Shown: positions 33,519 through 40,096 of the stretch, piece by piece | Layout of the letters: each line of letters begins with the position of its first letter | Position numbering within the stretch: position 1 is the stretch's first letter | The notes under the pieces: generated by a model | Told to the model about the DNA's origin: nothing | Database searches by the model: none | The model's input: only the letters and a program-made list of their open reading frames with translations | Position numbers and translations under genes: made by a program | Assembly (NCBI GenBank): GCA_963786295.1 | Contig: CAWAYV010000021.1 | Span: forward strand, 1-40,096 | Direction: 5' to 3' | DNA length: 40,096 nt | Origin: JACCZX01 sp963786295 | Lineage (GTDB): Bacteria > Pseudomonadota > Gammaproteobacteria > Burkholderiales > Burkholderiaceae_F

Positions 33519-33746
33519 CTTTGCGTGCAACAGACGCGGCTCTAAGGCATCAGATTGTTCCACCGACGGTCGACGGCGTTGTCTTAGCGTCCGACCGTCC
33601 GAGCCTGTGTGGGCCTCGGGTATTACCTACCTATGCGATGGCTGACTGCCGCCGTGCTCGGGAATAAGCTTCCTGCCTACCTCGCGCGCACGGTTCCTGC
33701 TCGCGTGTAGAAAAAGAAAATCGCACAGTTGAGACAGGAGGTTGTC

Positions 33747-34433
33747 ATGGAGACATCAATGAAATCGGTGTTGATTATCGCGAGTGTGTTCACACTCGCC
33801 AGCTGCGAATCCATGCAGTCGCCGCCGGCTACCGGCGGCGCCCCGAGCTTTTTCGTTACCAGCACCGGTGTCGGCAAGGGCGCCGACTTGGGCGGCATTG
33901 AGGGCGCTGACCAGCACTGCCAGTCACTGGCCAAGGCGGCCGGCTTGGGTAGTCGCACATGGCGCGCCTACCTGAGCGCGCAGGGAAAGGCACTGAATGA
34001 CCCGAAGGTTGTGAATGCGCGTGACCGCATCGGCACTGGCCCCTGGTACAACGCGAAGGGTGTGTTGATCGCCAAGAATGTCGACGACCTCCACGCTGCC
34101 AAGAGCAACGTCACGAAGGAAACAGCGTTGGACGAGAAGGGTCAACCCGTTAACGACCGCAGCATGAAGCCGAACAAGCACGACATTCTGACCGGCTCGC
34201 GGCCCGACGGTACGGCGTTTCCAGGAACTCCGTTCTATGACATGACATGCGGCAACTGGACCAAGGGCGGAACCGAAGGGTCAGCGATGGTCGGTCATTT
34301 CGATCGCTCCGGTCCGAGCGATTCTTCATGGGCCACGTCGTGGAACTCGTCGCATCCAACGCGCGGTTGCACTCAGGAGAACTTGCGCAGCACCGGAGGC
34401 GATGCGCTGTTCTACTGTTTTGCAGTGAAGTAA
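33747..34433 (+). CDS. lectin-like lipoprotein of unknown function
   Basis: A 228-residue protein whose signal ends in the lipobox LASC (METSMKSVLIIASVFTLASC), so it is probably anchored to the outer membrane. The exported domain shows FFVTSTGVGKGADLGGIEGA, DQHCQSLAKAAGLGSRTWRA, YLSAQGK, and later FYDMTCGNWTKGG and SSHPTRGCTQENLRSTGGDA with a terminal ALFYCFAV. The spaced cysteines and WRAYLS pattern resemble C-type-lectin or collagen NC10-like folds, but I cannot name a family with confidence. CAGGAGG lies before ATG 33747. A hairpin follows at 34446. Confidence 0.65.
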   Translation: METSMKSVLIIASVFTLASCESMQSPPATGGAPSFFVTSTGVGKGADLGGIEGADQHCQSLAKAAGLGSRTWRAYLSAQGKALNDPKVVNARDRIGTGPWYNAKGVLIAKNVDDLHAAKSNVTKETALDEKGQPVNDRSMKPNKHDILTGSRPDGTAFPGTPFYDMTCGNWTKGGTEGSAMVGHFDRSGPSDSSWATSWNSSHPTRGCTQENLRSTGGDALFYCFAVK

Positions 34434-34445
34434 CCGCGCAGATTT

Positions 34446-34474
34446 TGCGGCCGCTTTGCACCGGAGCGGCCGCA
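34446..34474. terminator. bidirectional hairpin between convergent genes
   Basis: TGCGGCCGCT (34446-34455) pairs perfectly with AGCGGCCGCA (34465-34474) around a nine-base loop. It lies 12 bases after the lipoprotein stop and 12 bases from the stop of the convergent hydrolase gene, so it can end both transcripts. Confidence 0.7.
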
Positions 34475-34485
34475 GCATTTCAACC

Positions 34486-35505
34486 TTATGGCAGCTCGAA
34501 CCGATAAGTCTCGACTCCGCGACCCTTCGCACTTAGCACCGGGGCCGGCTTGTTCTTCAGGTGGCGATCGAGGAACTCGATGCCGTAGCGATCGATCAGG
34601 TATGCGTTAGGTTTTGCCTTCAGACACGCAACCACGTTCGGTTGGCCGGCGCAAGTGAGGTTGGTCCATTCGAGGTGGGTGCCGCCGTTCAGTTTGACGA
34701 AGTACTTCGGCGGTGCCGTCATCGCATACGCGCCCTGCGGTCCTTCGATGCTTGGTGTGATGCCCCAGTCAAACACGGCGCCCTGATACATCACCGGAAC
34801 GTTAAGCCGCGCGAGCGCTCCGTGCGCAATGAATGGCAGTAGGTAAGGCGAAAACGCGAGCACAGCTTTAACGTTCTCCTGTTTCCAAGATGGCCAGCCG
34901 CCGGCCGTGGCGATCGCTGCATAAGCACCGAGTGAATGGCCGACCGCACCGATGCTGTTCACGTCCGTGGTAGTGCTGAGTTGCGGATCGTTCGCTATCA
35001 GGCGGATGACGGCACGCAGGTCGTGTAATCGATCGATCTCGCTGCGCTCGTTCCAGCGGCTCGGCTCGAGGAACGACTGATCGGTGCGCATGTTGCCGAA
35101 CTTGAGCTCATCGCTGCCGATCGCGCAGACCGCATCCCTGTGATCGGGTGCTGCCACGACGTAGCCGTGTCGTGCTAACTCTTCGGTGAAGAACAGCGTC
35201 TGCAACGCGCAGCCGCCGAGCCCGTGCGAAAAAAGCACGAGCGGCACGCGCGGACAGGCAGCGGGCGGCGCATCCTTGGCCACGCTACCCATGAAGCCAC
35301 CGTTCGAACGCGAGTAAGCCATCGGCCGCTCGCTGGCTGCGGCTGGATACCAGACCGCCACCTTGCGGCCGTTTTCCATCGCAAGCACTCGGTACCCGGC
35401 CGCCTGCCGGCCGGAGCAGTCCTCGGCCGCGAACGCGCTCGCACTCGGCAGCGCGCAGAGCAGCGCGGTGATGCGCACAAGGCTCGCAATCACTGAATGC
35501 GACAT
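34486..35505 (-). CDS. exported alpha/beta hydrolase (PAF-acetylhydrolase/dienelactone hydrolase-like)
   Basis: A 339-residue protein with a signal peptide (cleavage expected after ASAFA, near residue 26). The fold is alpha/beta-hydrolase: oxyanion SHGLGGCALQTLFF, nucleophile elbow AVGHSLGAYAA (Ser in GHSLG), and catalytic His in KLNGGTHLEWTNL. The text GYVVAAPDHRDA is typical of the chlorophyllase/PAF-acetylhydrolase-like group. Periplasmic esterase or lipase activity is likely; the substrate is unknown. GGAAGA precedes the ATG. It is convergent with the lectin-like lipoprotein gene. Confidence 0.85.
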   Translation of the reverse strand: MSHSVIASLVRITALLCALPSASAFAAEDCSGRQAAGYRVLAMENGRKVAVWYPAAASERPMAYSRSNGGFMGSVAKDAPPAACPRVPLVLFSHGLGGCALQTLFFTEELARHGYVVAAPDHRDAVCAIGSDELKFGNMRTDQSFLEPSRWNERSEIDRLHDLRAVIRLIANDPQLSTTTDVNSIGAVGHSLGAYAAIATAGGWPSWKQENVKAVLAFSPYLLPFIAHGALARLNVPVMYQGAVFDWGITPSIEGPQGAYAMTAPPKYFVKLNGGTHLEWTNLTCAGQPNVVACLKAKPNAYLIDRYGIEFLDRHLKNKPAPVLSAKGRGVETYRFELP

Positions 35506-35582
35506 CGATGTCTTCCGCGATGGAACGATGCGTGACTGTAGCGGCCCGCCCCGCTGAATAGCGAGCGAACCGGCATGTTGGT

Positions 35583-36356
35583 TCAGTGCTTTTGCTGCTT
35601 GTGCGCGTTGTGCTCCACTTCGGCCGCGTTCAACGTCATCATCTGCTCGCCGATCCAGATCTTGTCGCGCTCGGTTTCATTCGGGTAAATGTGCGTCATC
35701 CAGCCGAGCGCCAGCGGAATCCAGTAGCCGCCAGCGGCCTGGCACGTGGCTTCGTCGCCGATTGAGCCTGCGAACCCGAAGCGCGCGGTCGGGCCGTCCC
35801 AGTCTTTCCTTGGAGTGCCGCTCGGCCAACCGCAGAAGTGCACGTGTCGATGCCAGACGCCGATGCTCAACGGAACGCGCTTGTCGAGCTCAGCGGGCAG
35901 TGCGTTACCGGGCGCGGTGTACATCACGCCGACGGCTTGCATGCCTTTGGGGGTCCGCTTGTAGAGAATCGAACCGGGACGCTCGAGATCGATTGCGCTC
36001 TTTTCGTTGCCGGCGCGCCACGAGTGCGTGTAATGCACCTCTTCGCCCATTTTTCCGGTGGGCGCAAAGGGTGCGTAGCCTTCGGCCTCGGCGTCCGCGA
36101 CGTCGCGATACGTCTCGAGCACCCGGCGCGCGGCAGCGCGAATCTCCTCTGCGCGCGCGGCATCGCCGGGCTGCGGCGGCTGCCGCACGCTCATCTGCAT
36201 GTGTTTGCCCATCATGTGGGTCTGCACCGGCGTGTCGCTCGTCTCGCCGCTGACCCAGCGCAGCACGCGCTGCCACAGCGGTACGCCGGCGTTGGCGGTA
36301 CCGGCACCGATCAGCAACGCAGCGAGCGCTGCGAAGATCAGAAGCCTGCGCGTCAT
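35583..36356 (-). CDS. exported His-rich protein of unknown function
   Basis: A 257-residue protein starting MTRRLLIFAALAALLIGAGT with cleavage expected after ANA (residue 23). Two His clusters are conspicuous: EEVHYTHSW and GVWHRHVHFCGW, together with MMGKHMQMSV and a C-terminal HNAHKQQKH. Such clusters suggest metal binding, possibly copper or iron, in the periplasm, but no known motif is complete. The start at 36356 is placed at the signal peptide; a frame 17 codons longer exists. The downstream gene is the convergent-side hydrolase, 77 bases away on the same strand. Family not recognised. Confidence 0.6.
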   Translation of the reverse strand: MTRRLLIFAALAALLIGAGTANAGVPLWQRVLRWVSGETSDTPVQTHMMGKHMQMSVRQPPQPGDAARAEEIRAAARRVLETYRDVADAEAEGYAPFAPTGKMGEEVHYTHSWRAGNEKSAIDLERPGSILYKRTPKGMQAVGVMYTAPGNALPAELDKRVPLSIGVWHRHVHFCGWPSGTPRKDWDGPTARFGFAGSIGDEATCQAAGGYWIPLALGWMTHIYPNETERDKIWIGEQMMTLNAAEVEHNAHKQQKH

Positions 36357-36522
36357 TCGAGAAACTCGTCGGTCTGAGGCCAATGGTCGACGCATCGGTG
36401 TCAGCATGCTTCTACTCTATGCCGTCAGAGCGTGATGCTGCTATCGAATCCCCGCGCCGTGTGTGTCATTTGGTGTCGTGCATTTCAGTGCTGACACGCA
36501 CATTCCGGGGCTGACTATCAAC

Positions 36523-37788
36523 TCACTGTGCGCGCGGCATGAACAAGGTGGCGGGCACTTCCAGCAAGCGGCGCACTCTTTGAATGAACTCGGCGGCGTC
36601 CTGACCATCGACGACACGATGGTCGAACGACGACGACAGGTTCATCAGCTTGCGCGCGATCACGGCGCCGTCCGCGAACACCGGCCGCTCGACGATCCGG
36701 TTGATGCCGACGATTGCCACTTCCGGATGATTGATGATCGGAGTCGACACGATGCCGCCCAGTGGGCCCAGGCTCGAGATCGTGATCGTCGACCCGCTTA
36801 GCTCCCCGCGATCTGCTTTGCCGTCGCGCGCGGCGCCGGCCAGGCGCGACACTTCAGCGGCACTTTCCCAGATGTCGCGCGCCTCGGCGTGCTTGACGAC
36901 CGGCACCACGAGTCCGGACTTGGTTTGCGTTGCGATGCCCAGATGCACCGCGCGATAGCGGGTGATGATGCCGGCGTCGTCGTCAAAGTGCGCGTTGATC
37001 TGCGGATAGTCGGCGACTGCGAGCACCACCGCGCGCATGATGAACGGCAGCAAGGTGAGCTTCGGTTGATCTTCGCGGCGGGTTTCGTTCAGGAAGGCGC
37101 GCAGCTTTTCGAGTTCGGTGACATCGACTTCTTCGACGTACGCGAAGTGCGGAATGCGGCGCTTCGACTCCTGCATCTTTTGCGCGATCTGGCGGCGCAG
37201 TCCGATGACCGGGATTTCTTCGGTGGCGTCCTGTTCGGCTAACTCTGATTGGATGCGCGCAGCGGCAGGCGCGCGCTTGCCCGCTGCGTAGGCTTCGAGG
37301 TCGCCGTGTTCGACGCGGCCGCCCGGGCCGCTGCCTGAGACGTCACGCAGTTCGATGCCGAGCTCGCGTGCGTGCCGCCGCACCGATGGCGATGCGAGCG
37401 GTTTTTGATCGGAAGCCGGGCTCGGTGAGGGTACCGCCGCAGTGCGCGCCGGCGCCGCTCCGTTGCCTGCTTTTGCGACCGTTGCGGTTGCAGCGGTGGG
37501 TGGCGCAGCGGCCGCCGTTGCCTTTGCGATCTCATCGGTGCCGCCGCCATCGACATCGAGTCGCATCAACTCGGCGCCGACGGCAACCACATCGCCTGCC
37601 TTGGCGCCCAGCGCAATCACCTTGCCTTTTACCGGCGAAGGAATCTCCACCGCCGCTTTATCGGTCATCACATCGGCGAGCGCTTGATCCTCCTGCACCT
37701 GATCGCCCAGCTTGACATGCCACGCGACGACTTCGACTTCGGCAATGCCTTCACCGATATCCGGCATCTTGATCACGTGGACGTTCAT
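36523..37788 (-). CDS. dihydrolipoamide acyltransferase (E2) of a 2-oxoacid dehydrogenase complex
   Basis: A 421-residue E2 core subunit. Residues 1-78 form a lipoyl domain with the lipoylated Lys44 in MTDKAAVEIPS. A Pro/Ala linker precedes the E1/E3-binding domain (PSVRRHARELGIELRDVSGS, then GPGGRVEHGDL). The catalytic acyltransferase domain ends with SSSFDHRVVDGQDAAEF, where the HxxxDG motif holds the catalytic His. It transfers the acyl group from E1 to CoA. The branched-chain type is favoured by the partner E1. ATG at 37788 overlaps the E1 stop as ATGA, so the two are coupled. No E3 gene lies in the window. Confidence 0.93.
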   Translation of the reverse strand: MNVHVIKMPDIGEGIAEVEVVAWHVKLGDQVQEDQALADVMTDKAAVEIPSPVKGKVIALGAKAGDVVAVGAELMRLDVDGGGTDEIAKATAAAAPPTAATATVAKAGNGAAPARTAAVPSPSPASDQKPLASPSVRRHARELGIELRDVSGSGPGGRVEHGDLEAYAAGKRAPAAARIQSELAEQDATEEIPVIGLRRQIAQKMQESKRRIPHFAYVEEVDVTELEKLRAFLNETRREDQPKLTLLPFIMRAVVLAVADYPQINAHFDDDAGIITRYRAVHLGIATQTKSGLVVPVVKHAEARDIWESAAEVSRLAGAARDGKADRGELSGSTITISSLGPLGGIVSTPIINHPEVAIVGINRIVERPVFADGAVIARKLMNLSSSFDHRVVDGQDAAEFIQRVRRLLEVPATLFMPRAQ

Positions 37789-40040
37789 GCGCTCATCGCC
37801 CGCTTCAGCGCTTCGCCGACGCGCGCGGGGCCGGGGAAGTAATCCCACTCGAGCGCGTGCGGATACGGGGTGTCCCATCCGGTCACGCGCTCGATCGGCG
37901 CTTCCAGATGGTAGAAGCAGTGCTCCTGAACCAACGACATCAGTTCGGCGCCGAAGCCGCTGGTGCGGGTGGCTTCATGCACGATCACGCAGCGCCCGGT
38001 TTTCTTGACCGACTCGACGATCGTGTCGAGATCGAGCGGCCATAAGGTGAGCAGATCGATGATCTCGGCGTCGATGCCCGCTTCTGCCGCGGCCGCCTCC
38101 GCTACGAAGACCATCGTTCCGTACGCGAGCACCGTGAGATCGGCGCCCGCGCGAAATATCTTCGCCTTGGACAGCGGCACCTTGTAGTAGCCGTCGGCCA
38201 CTTCGCCGAGCGGATGCTTGGACCACGGCACGATGGGTTTGTCGTGATGGCCATCGAACGGGCCGTTGTAAAGCCGCTTCGGCTCGAGGAAGACCACGGG
38301 ATCGTCGTCCTCGATCGCCGATATCAACAATCCTTTTGCGTCTTGCGGATTGGACGGCACCACGGTCTTTAAACCGGATACATGCGTGAACAGTGCCTCG
38401 GGACTCTGGCTATGCGTTTGCCCGCCGTAGATGCCGCCGCCGGTAGGCATGCGCACGACGATCGGCGCCGAAAAGTCGCCGGCAGAGCGATAGCGCAAGC
38501 GTGCGGCTTCGGACACCAGCTGGTCGTAGGCCGGATAAAAGTAATCGGCGAACTGAATCTCGGCCACCGGCCGCAGGCCGTACGCGCCCATGCCGACCGC
38601 GATGCCGACGATGCCGCCTTCGGAGATCGGCGTATCGAAAACGCGCGACGTTCCGTACTTGGCCTGCAGGCCTTCGGTGCAGCGAAACACGCCGCCGAAG
38701 TAGCCGACGTCTTCGCCGAACACGACAACGTTGTCATCGCGCTCGAGCATCACGTCGATCGCCGAGCGAATCGCCTGCACCATCGTCATCGTCGCCATGG
38801 CTATAGCCCCCGCCTGCTGGCGCTGCCGGCGCAGATGCTCCGGCATTTCTTTGTAGACATCCTCGAACATCGTGGAGGCGCTCGGCAGCGGGCCGGTGGC
38901 CAACGTGCCGAAGCTCTCGGCGGTTTTCTGCGCCGCCTTCACTTCTTCTTCCAGAGCGGACTGAGTTCGCGCGTGCTCCTCATCGGACCACGCGCCGATG
39001 CGAATCAGATGCTGCTTCAGCCGCTGCACCGGGTCACCGAGAGGAAACGAAGTCCAGTCTTCGGCCGGGCGGTACTTCGACGGATCGTCCGAAGTCGAAT
39101 GCGCCGCTGCGCGATAAGTGATCCATTCGATCAGTGTCGGGCCGAGATTGGAGCGCGCTCGCTCGATCGCCCACTGTGACGCCGCATAGACCGCGAGAAA
39201 GTCATTGCCATCGACGCGCAACGCCGGCACGCCGTAGCCGACACCGCGCGCGGCAAATGTGGTCTCCGCGCCGCCCGCAATACTTTGGAACGAAGAGATC
39301 GCCCACTGGTTGTTGACGACGTTCAGGATCACCGGTGCGCGATACACGGCGGCGAACGTCAGCGCGTAGTGGAAATCGCCTTCGGCCGTCGATCCGTCAC
39401 CGATCCAGCCGGATGCGATCTTGCTGTCGCCCTTGATCGCGGAGGCCATTGCCCAGCCGACGGCCTGAATGAACTGCGTGCCGAGGTTGCCCGAAATTGA
39501 AAAGAATCCCAGCTTGCGTGACGAATACATCACCGGTAACTGGCGGCCCTTCAGAGAATCCTTCGAATTCGACAGTACCTGACACATCATGTCGACCAGC
39601 GGCATGCCGCGCACGATCAGATAGCCCTGCTGCCGATAGCTCGGGAAGAACATGTCGTCAGCGCCGAGCGCGAGACCCTGCGCCACGGCAAGAGCTTCTT
39701 CGCCGAGGCACTGCATATAGAACGACGCTTTTTTCTGCCGCTGCGCCAGTTGCATCCGCGTGTCGAAGACGCGCGTTTTCATCATCGCGCGCAGACCTGT
39801 GCGCAGCAGCTCCGCGTCGACCTGCGGCGCCCATGGCCCGACTGCATTGCCGGCGTCGTCGAGCACGCGCACCAGGCTGTACGCGTAATCGTGCATCTGC
39901 GCCGCTGAGGCATGCACCGGCGGGCGATCAACACTGCCGGCGGGCGCAAGCTTCAAGTACGAGAAGTCGGGCTTGTCCCCGGGGCGTGCAGGAGGCTCCG
40001 GCACCTGCAGGGTGAGGCGGGGCGGTTCGTTCTTGCCCAT
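37785..40040 (-). CDS. 2-oxoacid dehydrogenase E1, alpha and beta subunits fused (branched-chain type)
   Basis: A 751-residue fusion of E1-alpha (residues 1-400) and E1-beta (from about 415). The alpha part has the thiamine diphosphate motif WIGDGSTAEGDFHYALTF ending in VVNNQWAIS (Gly214-Asn243 region) and the regulatory loop YRAAAHSTSDDPSKYR. The beta part has VVVFGEDVGYFGGVFRCTEG, FADYFYPAYDQLVSEAA and THSQSPEALFTHVSGLKTVV. The sequence pattern is nearest to 2-oxoisovalerate dehydrogenase, which decarboxylates the oxoacids of Val, Leu and Ile. Most E1 enzymes keep alpha and beta separate. GGAG lies eight bases before the ATG. E2 follows through an ATGA overlap. E3 is presumably elsewhere. 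Confidence 0.9.
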   Translation of the reverse strand: MGKNEPPRLTLQVPEPPARPGDKPDFSYLKLAPAGSVDRPPVHASAAQMHDYAYSLVRVLDDAGNAVGPWAPQVDAELLRTGLRAMMKTRVFDTRMQLAQRQKKASFYMQCLGEEALAVAQGLALGADDMFFPSYRQQGYLIVRGMPLVDMMCQVLSNSKDSLKGRQLPVMYSSRKLGFFSISGNLGTQFIQAVGWAMASAIKGDSKIASGWIGDGSTAEGDFHYALTFAAVYRAPVILNVVNNQWAISSFQSIAGGAETTFAARGVGYGVPALRVDGNDFLAVYAASQWAIERARSNLGPTLIEWITYRAAAHSTSDDPSKYRPAEDWTSFPLGDPVQRLKQHLIRIGAWSDEEHARTQSALEEEVKAAQKTAESFGTLATGPLPSASTMFEDVYKEMPEHLRRQRQQAGAIAMATMTMVQAIRSAIDVMLERDDNVVVFGEDVGYFGGVFRCTEGLQAKYGTSRVFDTPISEGGIVGIAVGMGAYGLRPVAEIQFADYFYPAYDQLVSEAARLRYRSAGDFSAPIVVRMPTGGGIYGGQTHSQSPEALFTHVSGLKTVVPSNPQDAKGLLISAIEDDDPVVFLEPKRLYNGPFDGHHDKPIVPWSKHPLGEVADGYYKVPLSKAKIFRAGADLTVLAYGTMVFVAEAAAAEAGIDAEIIDLLTLWPLDLDTIVESVKKTGRCVIVHEATRTSGFGAELMSLVQEHCFYHLEAPIERVTGWDTPYPHALEWDYFPGPARVGEALKRAMSA

Positions 40041-40096
40041 GGGTCTGTCTCCAAAACTTGTGGTTCTGGTTGATATACGCCGGCGTCGCGGGTAGC

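Overview
The window is about 40 kb of GC-rich (near 60%) bacterial chromosome with dense short-spaced genes on both strands. FolE2-type GTP cyclohydrolase, a fatty acid cis/trans isomerase, a GcvA-like LysR regulator, a c4-like dihaem cytochrome, a GFA-family protein and a fused E1 alpha/beta 2-oxoacid dehydrogenase together suggest a soil or water proteobacterium, most likely a gammaproteobacterium (Steroidobacter/Nevskiales-like) or a betaproteobacterium. I cannot fix the genus. No rRNA, tRNA, CRISPR array, integrase or transposase was recognised.

1-6.7 kb: a compact locus of pteridine-like enzymes. A minus-strand operon encodes a RibD_C-type reductase, a BchC-like medium-chain dehydrogenase, a 6-pyruvoyltetrahydropterin synthase/QueD-like protein with Glu in place of the catalytic Cys, and a methyltransferase. 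It converges on a coupled pair (CDP-alcohol phosphatidyltransferase, then a methyltransferase) and is followed by a GT4-type glycosyltransferase. FolE2, which makes dihydroneopterin triphosphate, is divergent from the operon across 332 bp holding a perfect 8-bp inverted repeat. This is the best candidate for an undescribed system: a pathway that makes, reduces, methylates and perhaps glycosylates or lipid-links a pterin.

7-13.3 kb: small genes (collagen-like lipoprotein, exported creatininase-like protein, methyltransferase, GFA protein, hypothetical protein plus GT4 glycosyltransferase), a TIR-FGE fusion protein and an exported protein.

13.5-18.5 kb: a TPR/HD-GYP signalling protein and a hydroxypyruvate isomerase-like gene converge, with a fatty acid cis/trans isomerase gene between them. 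That gene is bracketed by 47/48-bp direct repeats, which looks like an insertion scar.

18.7-25.6 kb: WXXGXW lipoprotein, metallophosphoesterase, NYN/PIN-like protein, CPA2 antiporter coupled to a LysR regulator, ICMT-like methyltransferase, dihaem cytochrome c, a membrane protein and a 48-residue protein with eight cysteines.

25.6-33.5 kb: an operon of DUF1127 protein, ferritin-like diiron protein and alpha/beta hydrolase; a large SARP/AfsR-like regulator broken by many frameshifts; and, divergent from it, a small exported protein, a methyltransferase and a vanadium haloperoxidase-like enzyme.

33.7-40 kb: a lectin-like lipoprotein, an exported alpha/beta hydrolase, a His-rich exported protein, and the coupled E1 (fused) and E2 genes of a branched-chain-type 2-oxoacid dehydrogenase complex.

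Seven loci are broken by single-base frameshifts while their coding signature continues in another frame, with few nonsense changes. Indel errors in the assembly are a real alternative to pseudogenisation, except perhaps for the SARP-like regulator, where at least eight shifts fall within 3 kb.
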